NCBI GenBank assembly: GCA_934525405.1
Contig: CAKSZF010000015.1
Location: 1 to 26,576 of the forward strand
Source: an uncultured Faecalibacterium sp.
GTDB taxonomy: Bacteria > Bacillota > Clostridia > Oscillospirales > Ruminococcaceae
DNA: 26,576 nucleotides
Direction: 5' to 3'
Position 1 is the first letter of the stretch. The number at the start of each line of letters is the position of its first letter. The notes under the pieces are model-generated. The model was not told the origin of the DNA, searched no databases, and saw only the letters and a program-made list of their open reading frames with translations. Positions 1-8,263 of this stretch are shown here, one piece after another. The translations under genes and the position numbers were made by a program.

Positions 1-707
1 CGGTAGTCGTCCGGGGTGCCGCCGTGGGCATCCAGATAGTTCATCAGCTGTTCCAGTGCCTTTTCAAAGCTCTTCTGCCGGCCGCGGGCTACGCCGCCGG
101 AGAAGATCTCGCCGTCCTTGAACAGGATCATGGGCTTCAGTCCCAGCATATTGGCGGCGCGGCCGGTCACCTTGCCGATACGCCCGCCCTTGATGAGGTA
201 GTCCAGATCACCCACGGTGAAGAAGATCTGGTTGGTGGATTTTTCGGCTTCCAACCAAGTCACAGTCTCGTCCAAGGTGCAGCCTGCGTCCCGCATGGCT
301 ACGGCATTTTCCACCATGGTGGATTCGGTCACGGTGGCAGCGGCAGAGTCGATGACCTCAATGCGAGCATCGGGGTAGTCCTCCAGCACCAGATCCCGGG
401 CGTTGCGAGCGCTGCCCACGCAGCCGCTCATCTTGCCGGTGAACACCAGACACAATACCTCCCGACCCGCCTCGGCGTGTGCGCGGAAGGCCTTTTCAAA
501 GTCCTCGATGGAGGCCAGACTGGTCTTGGGGTAGGCCGCCGGGTTATCCACCATGAACTGATAGAAGTCCCGCACAGGGATCTCCAGCCCTTCCTTGCGG
601 TAATGCTCGCCGTCCAGCGATACATAAAAGGGCACGACCTCGATGCCAAGCTGCTTGGCGGTGTCCAGCGTCAGGTCGCAGGCGCTGTCGGTAATGATAT
701 CAAACAT
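1..707 (-). CDS. DegV family fatty-acid-binding protein (3' end outside window)
   Basis: The reading frame starts MFDIITDSACDL and stays open to the left edge, so about 235 N-terminal residues are visible and the C-terminus is missing. DegV (FakB-like) proteins bind a single fatty acid, and in Firmicutes some act with the kinase FakA to phosphorylate exogenous fatty acids. Visible family marks are the N-terminal TDSACDL strand, the PKTSLAS segment near residue 61 that contacts the lipid carboxylate, and the later GGRIGKVTGRAANMLGLKP segment. The ATG is preceded by AAAAGGAAG at good spacing. The gene follows purA by 48 bp with no terminator seen between them, so it is probably co-transcribed with purA. 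The family call is firm; the lipid ligand and any FakA partner cannot be read from here. Confidence 0.9.
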   Translation of the reverse strand, partial: MFDIITDSACDLTLDTAKQLGIEVVPFYVSLDGEHYRKEGLEIPVRDFYQFMVDNPAAYPKTSLASIEDFEKAFRAHAEAGREVLCLVFTGKMSGCVGSARNARDLVLEDYPDARIEVIDSAAATVTESTMVENAVAMRDAGCTLDETVTWLEAEKSTNQIFFTVGDLDYLIKGGRIGKVTGRAANMLGLKPMILFKDGEIFSGGVARGRQKSFEKALEQLMNYLDAHGGTPDDY

Positions 708-755
708 CTGTGACGCTTCCTTTTCTGAAACTCGGGGGCTGCTTTTGGCGGCAGC

Positions 756-2048
756 TCAGCCGCGGTGGATGTAGGCCTCGCGCTCTGCGCCCACCGAGAT
801 ATAGGTGATCTTGCAGCCCACAGCCTTTTCCAGATACTCCACATAATCGCGGGTCTGCTGGGGTAGGTCCTCCCACTTGCGGGCTGCGGTGATATCGCAG
901 TGCCAGCCGGGCAGGTACTCCACCACGGGCTGTGCGGTATCCAGTGCCTCACCCATGGGGAAGCGGGTGGTAGTGGTGCCGTCGGTCAGCTTGTAGGCGG
1001 TGACCATGGGGATCTTTTCCATGTAGTCCAGCACGTCCAGCAGGGTCAGGGCGACCTCGTCGCAGCCCTGGCAGAACACGCCGTAGCGGCTTGCCACCAG
1101 ATCGATGGGGCCCACACGGCGGGGACGTCCGGTAGCTGCGCCGTACTCGTGACCAGCCTCACGCAGGGCGTGCTTTTCTTCCTCGGTCATGGCCAGCTCG
1201 GCGGCGAAGGGGCCGTCGCCCACGCAGGAGGAGTATGCCTTCATGACACCGATGGAGTTGTGCAGCTTGTGGCCGGGGATACCGGCACCGATGGGTGCGT
1301 AAGCACCGATGACGTTGGAGGAGGTGGTGTAGGGGTAGATGCCAAAGTCGATATCACGCAGTGCGCCCAGCTGTGCCTCAAACAGCACCTTTTTGCCGGC
1401 GGCATCGGCATCGGCCAGATACTGACCCACATCGCAGATATAGTCCTTGAAGATGGCGGCATACTTTTCGAGCCATGCCCACATCTCGTCCACGCTGATG
1501 GGGGAAGCGTTGTAGCTGCCCTCCATGACCAGATTCTTGGAATCCACCATGGTGACCAGACGCTTCTTCACGGCGTCGTCCAGATGCAGCAGGTCGCCCA
1601 TGCGCAGGGTCTTTTTCATGTACTTGTCGCCGTAAGCGTAGGCAATGCCGCGCTTAGTGGAGCCGAACTGTGCGCCGGTCTTGGACAGGCGAGCCTCCTC
1701 CAGACCATCCTGCTCCACATGGTAGGGCATGGTGATGGTTGCGCGGTCGGAGATCTTCAGGTTTGCCGGGGTGATCTCAATGCCCTGCTCGCGCAGCTTA
1801 TTGATCTCGCCGTCCAGATGATGCGGGTCGATGACCATGCCGTTGCCCATAACGCACACGACGTTGGGGCGCAGGATGCCGGAGGGCAGCAGGTTCAGCA
1901 CGAACTTGCCGCGCTCGTTTTTAACGGTATGGCCTGCGTTGTTGCCGCCCTGATACCGTGCAACGATGTCGTACTCCTGGCTGATCAGGTCGACCATGCG
2001 GCCCTTGCCCTCATCGCCCCAGTTGATACCCGTAATTGCAGTAAGCAT
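756..2048 (-). CDS. purA: Adenylosuccinate synthase
   Basis: Encodes 430 residues. PurA joins IMP and aspartate using GTP to give adenylosuccinate, the first committed step from IMP to AMP, in the cytosol. The N-terminal MLTAITGINWGDEGKG is the family P-loop with the catalytic Asp, and HTVKNERGKFVLNLLPSGIL is the conserved stretch that follows. The length matches the usual 425-430 residues. The frame stays open 49 codons upstream, but the ATG at 2048 is chosen because it opens the conserved domain and has AGAGG about nine bases before it. A promoter with a perfect TATAAT lies about 120 bp upstream, giving a leader of about 110 nt. The DegV gene follows in the same direction. The glycine-rich loop reads NWGDEGKGR where many bacterial homologues have QWGDEGKGK, a mild variation. 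Confidence 0.96.
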   Translation of the reverse strand: MLTAITGINWGDEGKGRMVDLISQEYDIVARYQGGNNAGHTVKNERGKFVLNLLPSGILRPNVVCVMGNGMVIDPHHLDGEINKLREQGIEITPANLKISDRATITMPYHVEQDGLEEARLSKTGAQFGSTKRGIAYAYGDKYMKKTLRMGDLLHLDDAVKKRLVTMVDSKNLVMEGSYNASPISVDEMWAWLEKYAAIFKDYICDVGQYLADADAAGKKVLFEAQLGALRDIDFGIYPYTTSSNVIGAYAPIGAGIPGHKLHNSIGVMKAYSSCVGDGPFAAELAMTEEEKHALREAGHEYGAATGRPRRVGPIDLVASRYGVFCQGCDEVALTLLDVLDYMEKIPMVTAYKLTDGTTTTRFPMGEALDTAQPVVEYLPGWHCDITAARKWEDLPQQTRDYVEYLEKAVGCKITYISVGAEREAYIHRG

Positions 2049-2166
2049 AATAAATGACCTCTTTATCCTTTTTTCAAAAGACAGCCTTTTCCGTGCACCT
2101 TGCCCGGGATACGCTACCTTGGGTAAAACGCACCGGTTTGCTGCCCTTGCGGCACGCACCAATGCT

Positions 2167-2195
2167 ATTATAGTATAGCACAGTCCGCCGCGCAA
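2167..2195 (-). promoter_or_regulatory. purA promoter
   Basis: On the minus strand a TTGCGC -35 is followed after 17 bp by a perfect TATAAT -10 (2172 to 2167). Transcription should begin near 2160 and leave a leader of about 110 nt before the purA ATG. The -35 partly overlaps the T-run of the terminator hairpin just upstream. The leader has some self-complementarity (CGTGC near its start, GCACG further down), but I could not match it to a known riboswitch. Confidence 0.75.
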
Positions 2196-2237
2196 AAAAA
2201 GGGGGAACGCACCTTTTTGCGGCGGATTCCCCCTTTT
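2194..2237 (-). terminator. Third rpsI-purA intergenic terminator
   Basis: An 11-bp stem, AAAAGGGGGAA with TTCCCCCTTTT (2227-2237 with 2197-2207), is followed on the minus strand by a run of seven Ts. It is the last of three hairpins insulating purA from the ribosomal-protein operon. The T-run abuts the purA -35, so termination and initiation sites nearly overlap. Confidence 0.7.
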
Positions 2238-2242
2238 AAAAT

Positions 2243-2270
2243 AAAAACGGCTCTGCCGAAGCAGAGCCGT
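2243..2270 (-). terminator. Second terminator hairpin, duplicate of the rpsI terminator
   Basis: A perfect 10-bp stem ACGGCTCTGC/GCAGAGCCGT closes a TTCG tetraloop on the minus strand and is followed by TTTT, then ATTTT. The hairpin is identical in stem and loop to the one at 2450-2473 and belongs to a duplicated segment. Confidence 0.75.
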
Positions 2271-2312
2271 AAAAATGCATACTGAGGTAAATCAGCGCTT
2301 GGAGAACTGGGG
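2247..2312 (-). repeat. Direct repeat of the rpsI 3' end plus terminator (copy 1)
   Basis: These 66 bp match 2450-2515 with three mismatches that I can count. The copy contains the last codons of rpsI (PQFSKR and stop), the short 3' UTR and the terminator hairpin. It lies downstream of the real gene end, so it is a non-functional copy of the tail. The structured insert at 2313-2410 separates it from the second copy's surroundings. Confidence 0.85.
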
Positions 2313-2430
2313 TGCATCGCTGGCAGGGCTGCGCCCTGCACGCGATGCTTGAGCAAGGATTTTGAGCGCCTCCGGCTCGCCCCTCACGGGGCAACCGCCG
2401 GAGATGCGCAGTCGTGCTCCCCAGTTCTCC
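2313..2430. repeat. Structured intergenic insert with inverted rpsI tail
   Basis: The segment holds two hairpins. The first is GCATCGC/GCGATGC with inner GCAGGGC/GCCCTGC (about 2314-2348). The second is CTCCGGC/GCCGGAG with inner GCCCC/GGGGC, framed by GCGC on both sides (about 2369-2409). It ends at 2411-2430 with a perfect 20-bp inverted copy of the end of rpsI (2504-2523), and 12 bp of that also pair with 2301-2312 on the other side. The result looks like a three-way structure bounded by an inverted repeat, as in MITE- or REPIN-like elements. No coding region is seen, and the origin is inferred. Confidence 0.6.
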
Positions 2431-2443
2431 GGGAAAGGGACAA

Positions 2444-2473
2444 CAAAAAACGGCTCTGCCGAAGCAGAGCCGT
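2444..2473 (-). terminator. rpsI terminator
   Basis: A 10-bp stem ACGGCTCTGC/GCAGAGCCGT with a TTCG loop is followed by six Ts on the minus strand. It begins about 20 bp past the rpsI stop codon, the expected place for the end of the rplM-rpsI transcript. Confidence 0.88.
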
Positions 2474-2515
2474 AAAAGTGCACACTGAGATAAATCAGCG
2501 CTTGGAGAACTGGGG
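2450..2515 (-). repeat. Direct repeat of the rpsI 3' end plus terminator (copy 2, native)
   Basis: This is the native rpsI tail and terminator, duplicated at 2247-2312 with three differences in 66 bp. The low divergence suggests either a recent duplication or selection on the hairpin. Confidence 0.85.
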
Positions 2516-2893
2516 AGCACGACGTGCAGCCTTCAGACCGTACTTCTTACGCTCCTTCATACGAGGATCGCGGGTCAGGAAGCCAGCCTTCTTCAGCACA
2601 GGACGGTTCTCGTCGCTCTGCTGCAGCAGGGCGCGGCTCAGGCCGTGACGGATAGCGCCAGCCTGACCGGAAACACCGCCGCCGGAAACGCGGACGACGA
2701 CGTCATACTTGCCCTCCAGGCCCAGCAGGACCAGCGGAGAACGGACGATCAGCTTCAGGGTCTCCAGACCGAAGTAGTTGTCGATATCACGATCGTTGAT
2801 GGTGATCTTACCGGTGCCGGTGTAAACGCGAACGCGGGCAACGGAATCCTTACGACGACCAGTGCCGTAGAAATAAGGTTTGGTTTCGTACAT
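2495..2893 (-). CDS. rpsI: 30S ribosomal protein S9
   Basis: Encodes 132 residues, close to the 130 usual for S9. It is a small-subunit protein whose extended C-terminal tail reaches the P site and touches tRNA. The N-terminal [15 protein letters not shown], the [19 protein letters not shown] core and the C-terminal RRAPQFSKR ending in basic residues are all S9 signatures. The start is preceded by AGAAGGAGG at ideal spacing. It follows rplM by 17 bp in the usual rplM-rpsI pair. The 3' end is odd: its last 20 bases reappear inverted downstream and its tail is duplicated. Confidence 0.98.
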   Translation of the reverse strand: MYETKPYFYGTGRRKDSVARVRVYTGTGKITINDRDIDNYFGLETLKLIVRSPLVLLGLEGKYDVVVRVSGGGVSGQAGAIRHGLSRALLQQSDENRPVLKKAGFLTRDPRMKERKKYGLKAARRAPQFSKR

Positions 2894-2910
2894 ATTCGAT
2901 TGCCTCCTTC

Positions 2911-3339
2911 TTAGAACTCGATCTTCTCGGGCTTCTGAGCAGCGTGAGCGTGCTCGGCACCCTGGTAGCAGTGCAGGCGGGTCAGAGCCTTAGCACCGAT
3001 GGTGTTGGAAGGGATCATGCCCTTGACAGCGTAGGTCATAGCCAGATCGCTGTTCTCAGCCATCAGCTTGCTGTACTGGACCTTCTTCAGGCCGCCGATG
3101 TACTTGCTGTGGGTGATGTGGAACTTCTGCTCGGCCTTCTTGCCGGTCAGAACAGCCTGATCGCAGTTGATGACAACAACGAAATCGCCGCAGTCAACGT
3201 TGGGGGTGTAATCGACCTTCTGCTTGCCGCGCAGCAGAACAGCGGCCTCAGCAGCGACGTGGCCCAGGCTCTTGCCGGCAGCGTCGAGCAGGTACCACTT
3301 ACGCTCGACTTCAGCGGGCTTTACGAGAGTAGTGCTCAT
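2911..3339 (-). CDS. rplM: 50S ribosomal protein L13
   Basis: Encodes 142 residues, the standard L13 length. L13 is an early-assembly protein of the large subunit. Recognised by [39 protein letters not shown] at the N-terminus (quoted in part: [14 protein letters not shown]), HSKYIGGLK in the middle and the [12 protein letters not shown] segment. It starts at an ATG with AGGAGG about eight bases upstream. It is the first gene of the two-gene operon with rpsI, with a consensus promoter and a short hairpin leader ahead. Autoregulation through an L13 leader is known in low-GC Gram-positives and is plausible here. Confidence 0.98.
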   Translation of the reverse strand: MSTTLVKPAEVERKWYLLDAAGKSLGHVAAEAAVLLRGKQKVDYTPNVDCGDFVVVINCDQAVLTGKKAEQKFHITHSKYIGGLKKVQYSKLMAENSDLAMTYAVKGMIPSNTIGAKALTRLHCYQGAEHAHAAQKPEKIEF

Positions 3340-3394
3340 ATCTATTTCCTCCTGATAAGCTTTTTGTACGTTTCAGGCGCCCTTTTGGGGCGCG
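3340..3394 (-). promoter_or_regulatory. Candidate L13 ribosomal-protein leader
   Basis: The predicted transcript starts near 3394 and immediately forms GCGCCC/GGGCGC (3393-3388 with 3382-3377) with a short A-rich loop, then runs to the AGGAGG of rplM. Rfam describes an L13 leader in this exact position in Firmicutes. I infer the identity from position and the hairpin, not from a covariance match. Confidence 0.5.
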
Positions 3395-3400
3395 AGTGTC

Positions 3401-3429
3401 AGTATACAACACAAAAACGCGCCTGTCAA
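3401..3429 (-). promoter_or_regulatory. rplM-rpsI promoter
   Basis: A perfect TTGACA (3429-3424), 17-bp spacing and TATACT (3406-3401) on the minus strand. It is a near-consensus sigma-A promoter, as expected for ribosomal proteins. Confidence 0.92.
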
Positions 3430-3588
3430 CATGATTTTTGGATTTTTTCGGCGCAGATTTTTAAAACTCTCAAAATCGCTCGTTTTCTCTCAAATACTCT
3501 TGATTTCTAAATTTCGATTTTTGTAAAAGTTTTTTGCCCGTACCGGCATATTTTTGCCATTTGCCCGCTACAAATCCCGCCGCGGTTG

Positions 3589-3597
3589 TGGTATACT
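3589..3597 (+). promoter_or_regulatory. Extended -10 promoter for the 3653-8033 operon
   Basis: TATACT at 3592-3597 is preceded by TG and one base, giving an extended -10. The best -35 at 17 bp spacing (TACAAA) is poor. The AT-rich stretch 3430-3588 upstream, between divergent promoters, contains no gene or hairpin that I can support. Confidence 0.6.
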
Positions 3598-3652
3598 ATA
3601 AAGGATATGGGCAGTGCACCGCTGCCTTTGCCAACACAAGGAGAATACATCC

Positions 3653-4222
3653 ATGCCAAATGAGATCGACCGCACCTCTTCGGCGCAGCGCCGCAGCTCC
3701 AAACTGCTGACGGCGATGGCCATTTTCATCTGTCTGGGCATCGCAGCCTACATGGTGCTCACCCTGCTGGTGAACCGGCAGACCCCCGCGACACCCGACA
3801 CCCACTATACCGGCACGAACGGCATCTCTGTCTACTACGACAGCAGCGTGTGGAGCGTGTGCCGCATGACCGAGGACCCCACCCTTGGCACCGTGCTGGA
3901 GCTGGCTACCGCAGACACGGCAGACAGCGAGGATTATCAGGCCGTGCTGTTACAGCGGGGCACCGCCGACAGCTACGACAACTTTATTGAGGATTCGGAA
4001 GCCGACCTCAAGCAGGCCTACGGCGTCATCAAGCCCCGCAAGGTCAACCTGACCGTGGCGGGCGCAACCGTAGAAGCAGTGCGCTGCGATATCCGCACCT
4101 ACTACGCCGTGCTGGCTACCATCACCTACGACAGCGGCGATGTGGTCTATGTCTCAGCGCTAACAAAGCTGGCGTCCATCAGCGATGTGGTCAATCTGGT
4201 AGAAAGTGTGAGCCTGTCATGA
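3653..4222 (+). CDS. Membrane-anchored protein of unknown function
   Basis: Encodes 189 residues and matches no family that I recognise. A short basic cytoplasmic N-terminus (about residues 1-17) precedes one hydrophobic segment, roughly residues 18-40 (LLTAMAIFICLGIAAYMVLTLL). The remaining 145 residues would lie outside the cell and look like one compact domain rich in beta-prone residues, with a DSGDVVYVSALT stretch near the end. I start at the ATG at 3653, with AAGGAG nine bases before it; the frame is open upstream. Its stop overlaps the next gene's start (ATGA), so it is translationally coupled to the TtcA-like gene. That placement says nothing clear about function. Confidence 0.8.
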   Translation: MPNEIDRTSSAQRRSSKLLTAMAIFICLGIAAYMVLTLLVNRQTPATPDTHYTGTNGISVYYDSSVWSVCRMTEDPTLGTVLELATADTADSEDYQAVLLQRGTADSYDNFIEDSEADLKQAYGVIKPRKVNLTVAGATVEAVRCDIRTYYAVLATITYDSGDVVYVSALTKLASISDVVNLVESVSLS

Positions 4223-5019
4223 GTGATCTTCGTGCAATGCAGCGGCTTTGTGGTTTAATGCGCAAGGCCGTACAGGACTATGAAATGATCGCCCCCGGCG
4301 ACCGGGTGATGGTGGGCGTTTCCGGCGGCAAGGACAGCGTGGCGCTGACCATTGGCCTTTCCATGCTGCGCAAGTACATCGGCTTCGATTACGAGGTGGT
4401 GGCGGTCACGCTGGACCCGCAGTTCGACCATCAGCCCATGGACTACTCGGCACTGGCAGAGCTGTTCCGGCAGCACGGCATCCCCTACGAGGTGCGCCGC
4501 ACCGAGATCGGCCCTGTGGTGTTCGAGTATCGCAAGGAGAAGAACCCCTGTGCCCTGTGCGCCAAGCTGCGGCGGGGTGCGCTGCACACCGCTGCGCAGG
4601 AACTGGGCTGCAACAAGGTGGCGCTGGGGCATCATCTGGACGATGCCGTGGAAACCTTTTATATGAACCTCTGGCGGGAGGGACGCATCGGCTGCTTCTC
4701 GCCGGTGACCTATCTCTCCCAGCGGGACCTCACCCTCATCCGTCCCATGCTGCTGGCAACAGAGTACGAGGTGCAGTGCGCCGTGCGGGAGGCGGGCTTG
4801 CCCATCGTGAAGAGCCGCTGCCCCGCCGACGGTGTTACCGTGCGGGAACAGACCAAAGAATTTGTGCAGGAGCGCTGCCGCACCGACCACGCTTTCCGCC
4901 AAAAGACTCTCCATGCTTTGCAGGAGAGCGGCATTGACGGCTGGCGTCCCGTCCACACGGGCCGGGGCAGCTTTATCGTACCAAAAAAGGAAACAGATCA
5001 TGCAGAAACAACCGTTTGA
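4219..5019 (+). CDS. TtcA-family PP-loop protein (tRNA 2-thiolation)
   Basis: Encodes 266 residues. TtcA-type enzymes adenylate a cytidine in tRNA with ATP and replace the oxygen with sulfur, using an Fe-S cluster. The PP-loop SGGKDS is at about residues 35-40, CALC near residue 112 is a C-x2-C pair, GHHLDDAVET follows, and a further Cys sits in RCPADG. Classical TtcA proteins are longer (about 310 residues) and have a second C-x2-C, whereas here only one Cys is seen in the later position. That is common in the shorter Firmicute branch, so the exact tRNA target is uncertain. The start overlaps the previous stop by ATGA, and the 3' end overlaps alr by 20 bp. Confidence 0.85.
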   Translation: MSDLRAMQRLCGLMRKAVQDYEMIAPGDRVMVGVSGGKDSVALTIGLSMLRKYIGFDYEVVAVTLDPQFDHQPMDYSALAELFRQHGIPYEVRRTEIGPVVFEYRKEKNPCALCAKLRRGALHTAAQELGCNKVALGHHLDDAVETFYMNLWREGRIGCFSPVTYLSQRDLTLIRPMLLATEYEVQCAVREAGLPIVKSRCPADGVTVREQTKEFVQERCRTDHAFRQKTLHALQESGIDGWRPVHTGRGSFIVPKKETDHAETTV

Positions 5020-6202
5020 AAAACACGTCTGGGCCGAGATCGACCTCGAGGCCCTTCGGTATAATTTCCGGGCAGTCAAGGCCCGGGCAGGGGCGCTGCC
5101 CCTGTGCGCAGTGGTCAAGGCCGATAGCTACGGTCACGGCGCGGTACAGTGCGCCCGGGTGTTCGCCGAGGAGGGCGCCGCATGGCTGGCGGTCAGCTGC
5201 CTGACCGAAGCTGTGCAGCTGCGCAAGGCGGGGCAGACTTTGCCCATCCTTATTCTGGGTCATGTGCAGCCCGCCTACGCCGCCGCTCTGATCCAGAACG
5301 ACATCACCGTGGCCTGCTACTCCCTTGCGCAGGCACGCGCCCTGAGCGAAGCTGCCGTGGCGGCAGGCGGCAGAGTGCACATCCACCTCAAGGCCGACAC
5401 CGGCATGGGGCGCATCGGCTTTGCGCTGCGCACCGATTTTGATGCCGCCATCCGGGAAATGCTGGAAGCCTGTGCGCTGCCCGGGCTGGAAATGACCGGC
5501 CTGTTCCAGCACTTTTCCGTGGCCGATGATACCGCCCCGGAAAACGTGGCCTACACCGCCGAGCAGCACGCACTGTTCGTGAAAGCCTTCCACGCACTGA
5601 AGGCCGCCGGGCGGGAGCCTGCCCTTGTGCACTGCGATAACTCTGCCGGGGTCATGCTGCACCCGGACTGGCCGGAGGGCTTGCCCCGGGAGCGCTGCAT
5701 GGCACGCCCCGGCATCATCCTGTACGGCTACGACCCCAGCGACGAGGTGCGCTTTGACCGCTTTAAGCCGGTAATGACCCTCAAGACCGTGGTGAGCATG
5801 ATCAAGGAGATGCAGCCCGGCCAGTGCGCCAGCTACGGCCGCCGCTTTACCGCCGAAAAGCCCACCAAGGTAGCCACCCTTTGCACCGGCTATGCCGACG
5901 GCTACCCCCGGCTGCTCAGCTGCGGCAAGGGCGTGGTGGAGATCCACGGCAAGGCCTGCCCGGTGCTGGGGCGGGTGTGCATGGATCAGATGATGGTGGA
6001 CGTGACCGATGTGCCGGAAGTGCGCGAGGACGACGAGGCCATCCTGTGGGGCGGAACCGTGAGCGACACCGCAGAGACCATTGCCCGCAAGACCGATACC
6101 ATCCCCTACGAGGTGCTGTGCGGCGTTTCCCGCCGCGTGCCCCGCGTCTACCGCGACCACGGACAGATCGTGGCTGTGGAGGACTGGATCTTAGAAGCAT
6201 AA
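5000..6202 (+). CDS. alr: Alanine racemase
   Basis: Encodes 400 residues. This is a PLP enzyme that interconverts L- and D-alanine and supplies D-Ala for peptidoglycan. Lys40 in [11 protein letters not shown] is the Schiff-base lysine, Tyr279 in CASYGRR is the second catalytic base, and [11 protein letters not shown] and [10 protein letters not shown] are family segments. The ATG at 5000 is chosen because the family N-terminus ([12 protein letters not shown]) follows directly and AAAGGA precedes it. The start therefore lies inside the end of the TtcA-like gene, a 20-bp overlap suggesting coupled translation. lepA follows 19 bp later. Confidence 0.95.
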   Translation: MQKQPFEKHVWAEIDLEALRYNFRAVKARAGALPLCAVVKADSYGHGAVQCARVFAEEGAAWLAVSCLTEAVQLRKAGQTLPILILGHVQPAYAAALIQNDITVACYSLAQARALSEAAVAAGGRVHIHLKADTGMGRIGFALRTDFDAAIREMLEACALPGLEMTGLFQHFSVADDTAPENVAYTAEQHALFVKAFHALKAAGREPALVHCDNSAGVMLHPDWPEGLPRERCMARPGIILYGYDPSDEVRFDRFKPVMTLKTVVSMIKEMQPGQCASYGRRFTAEKPTKVATLCTGYADGYPRLLSCGKGVVEIHGKACPVLGRVCMDQMMVDVTDVPEVREDDEAILWGGTVSDTAETIARKTDTIPYEVLCGVSRRVPRVYRDHGQIVAVEDWILEA

Positions 6203-6221
6203 AGCTGCCCGGAGGAACTAC

Positions 6222-8033
6222 ATGGCAAGAGACAACATCCGCAACTTCTGCATCATTGCACATATCGACCACGGCAAATCCACCCTGTCCGACCGCATTC
6301 TGGAACTGACCAAGAGCGTGGACGAGCGCACCATGGAAGACCAGATCTTGGACAACATGGATATCGAGCGCGAGCGCGGCATCACCATCAAGGCGCGCGC
6401 CGTGACCATGAACTACACCGCAAAGGACGGCAAGACCTACGAATTCAACCTGATCGATACCCCGGGTCATGTGGACTTTGCCTACGAGGTCAGCCGCAGT
6501 CTGGCCGCCTGCGAGGGTGCCATTCTGGTGGTAGACGCCACGCAGGGCGTGGAAGCGCAGACGCTGGCAAATACCTATATGGCACTGGAACACGATCTGG
6601 AACTGGTGCCCATCCTGAACAAGATCGACCTGCCCAGTGCCCACCCGGACGAGGTGGCACAGGAGGTGGAGGACGTGATCGGTCTGCCCTGCATGGACGC
6701 GCCCCGCGTCTCCGCCAAGACCGGCCTGAACATCGATCAGGTGCTGGAGCGTGTGGTGAGCGATATCCCCGCCCCCACCGGCGATCCGGACGCACCCTTA
6801 AAGGCACTGATCTTCGACAGCATCTACGACAGCTACAAGGGCGTCATCGTCTACATCCGCGTGTTCGAGGGCACGGTGAAGCCCGGCGACACCATCCGCA
6901 TGATGGCCACCGGCGCAGAGTTCACGCTGGTGGAGGTGGGTCACATGGGTGCTACCGCCCTGACTCCCTGCGCCCAGCTGCAGGCCGGTGAGGTAGGCTA
7001 CCTGACCGCCAGCATCAAGACGGTGCAGGACACCCGCGTGGGCGATACCGTCACGCTGGCAGAGCGCCCCACCGCAGAGGCGCTGCCCGGCTACCGTCAG
7101 GTCAAGCCCATGGTGTTCTGCGGCATCTACCCCGCCGACGGTGCCAAGTACCCCGACCTGAAGGACGCACTGGAAAAATTGCAGCTGAACGACGCCTCCC
7201 TGACCTTTGAACTGGAGACCAGTGCTGCGCTGGGCTTCGGCTTCCGCTGCGGCTTCTTGGGTCTGCTGCACATGGAGATCATCACCGAGCGTCTGGAGCG
7301 GGAGTTCGATCTGGACATCATCACCACCACCCCCAGCGTGCGCTACCGCCTGACCTTGACCGACGGCACGGTGGAGATGATCGACAACCCCTCCAGCTAC
7401 CCGGACCCCAGCAACATCGTCAAGCAGGAAGAGCCCTTTGTGGATGTGCACCTGTACACCCCCAACGACTATGTGGGCGGCCTGATGGATCTGTGCCAGA
7501 GCAAGCGCGGCGTGCTGATCGACATGAAGTATCTGGACGATGTGCGTGTGGACCTGCACTACGCGCTGCCGCTGGGCGAGATCGTGTACGACTTCTTTGA
7601 CGCCATCAAGAGCCGCAGCCGGGGCTACGCCAGCTACGACTACGAGTTCAAGGAGTACCGCGAGAGCGATCTGGTCAAGCTGGACTTTTTGCTCAACGGC
7701 GACCCCGTGGACGCTTTGTCCATGATTGTGTTCCGGGACAATGCCTACGCCAAGGGACGCCGCATCTGCGAAAAGCTGCGGGACAACATCCCACGCAACC
7801 TGTTCGAGATTCCGGTGCAGGCGGCCATCGGCGGCAAGATCATTGCCCGCGAGACGGTCAAGGCCATGCGCAAGGACGTGTTGGCCAAGTGCTACGGCGG
7901 CGATATCTCCCGTAAAAAGAAGCTGCTGGAAAAGCAGAAGGAAGGCAAAAAGAAGATGCGTCAGCTGGGCAGTGTTTCCCTGCCCAGTGAAGCCTTTACC
8001 GCCGTGCTCAAGCTGGACAGCGACGATGATTGA
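6222..8033 (+). CDS. lepA: Elongation factor 4 (LepA)
   Basis: Encodes 603 residues, the normal LepA length. This translational GTPase acts on ribosomes, in back-translocation or 30S biogenesis. G1 is AHIDHGKST (residues 13-21), G3 is DTPGHVDF (from 79), and G4 is NKID (133-136). The elongation-factor domains II and III and the LepA C-terminal domain follow, with the basic tail ([19 protein letters not shown], residues about 564-582) typical of LepA. The start has GGAGG at close spacing. It is the last gene of the operon and is followed by a terminator. Confidence 0.97.
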   Translation: MARDNIRNFCIIAHIDHGKSTLSDRILELTKSVDERTMEDQILDNMDIERERGITIKARAVTMNYTAKDGKTYEFNLIDTPGHVDFAYEVSRSLAACEGAILVVDATQGVEAQTLANTYMALEHDLELVPILNKIDLPSAHPDEVAQEVEDVIGLPCMDAPRVSAKTGLNIDQVLERVVSDIPAPTGDPDAPLKALIFDSIYDSYKGVIVYIRVFEGTVKPGDTIRMMATGAEFTLVEVGHMGATALTPCAQLQAGEVGYLTASIKTVQDTRVGDTVTLAERPTAEALPGYRQVKPMVFCGIYPADGAKYPDLKDALEKLQLNDASLTFELETSAALGFGFRCGFLGLLHMEIITERLEREFDLDIITTTPSVRYRLTLTDGTVEMIDNPSSYPDPSNIVKQEEPFVDVHLYTPNDYVGGLMDLCQSKRGVLIDMKYLDDVRVDLHYALPLGEIVYDFFDAIKSRSRGYASYDYEFKEYRESDLVKLDFLLNGDPVDALSMIVFRDNAYAKGRRICEKLRDNIPRNLFEIPVQAAIGGKIIARETVKAMRKDVLAKCYGGDISRKKKLLEKQKEGKKKMRQLGSVSLPSEAFTAVLKLDSDDD

Positions 8034-8056
8034 TCTGCGAATATTCCGAAAATATG

Positions 8057-8091
8057 CAAAAGGGATGCTGCGTGCGCGGCATCCCTTTTTT
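8057..8091 (+). terminator. lepA terminator
   Basis: GGGATGC (8062-8068) pairs with GCATCCC (8079-8085) and is followed by six Ts. It ends the 3653-8033 operon. Confidence 0.88.
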
Positions 8092-8139
8092 GATGGGAGC
8101 TCCTAAATGTGAAATCCGCCCATAACAGAGATGCACTCT

Positions 8140-8167
8140 TTGCTTTTCCCACTAAATATGTTATAAT
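8140..8167 (+). promoter_or_regulatory. Promoter of the polysaccharide operon
   Basis: TTGCTT (8140-8145), a 16-bp spacer and a perfect TATAAT (8162-8167). It is the only good plus-strand promoter that I see before the long gene run ending at 18240, so it may drive the whole cluster. The leader is about 90 nt and GC-rich. Confidence 0.75.
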
Positions 8168-8263
8168 TTATTCATATATCGGTTTTTGTATCCGTTTTGG
8201 GCGAGATAGGCTGCGGTCTGGCGCCGCGCCCTTTTCCCTGCAACGTTCCCTGACAGAAAGGAT

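Noticed and set aside
900..2057. Long open frame antisense to purA
   Set aside because: It mirrors the codon phase of purA in a GC-rich gene, and its translation is a low-complexity Gly/Ala/His/Val-rich sequence with no family features.
2049..2160. ZTP or other purine-related riboswitch in the purA leader
   Set aside because: A CCCGGGCAA piece recalls the ZTP motif, but the required 5' core is absent and I could not draw the fold.
2313..2410. tRNA-like cloverleaf
   Set aside because: The hairpins are too long and GC-rich, and no T-loop sequence, anticodon arm or acceptor end was found.
4973..6160. Antisense frame over alr
   Set aside because: The translation is rich in His, Gly and Ala as expected for a shadow of a GC-rich gene, and alr itself has intact catalytic residues.
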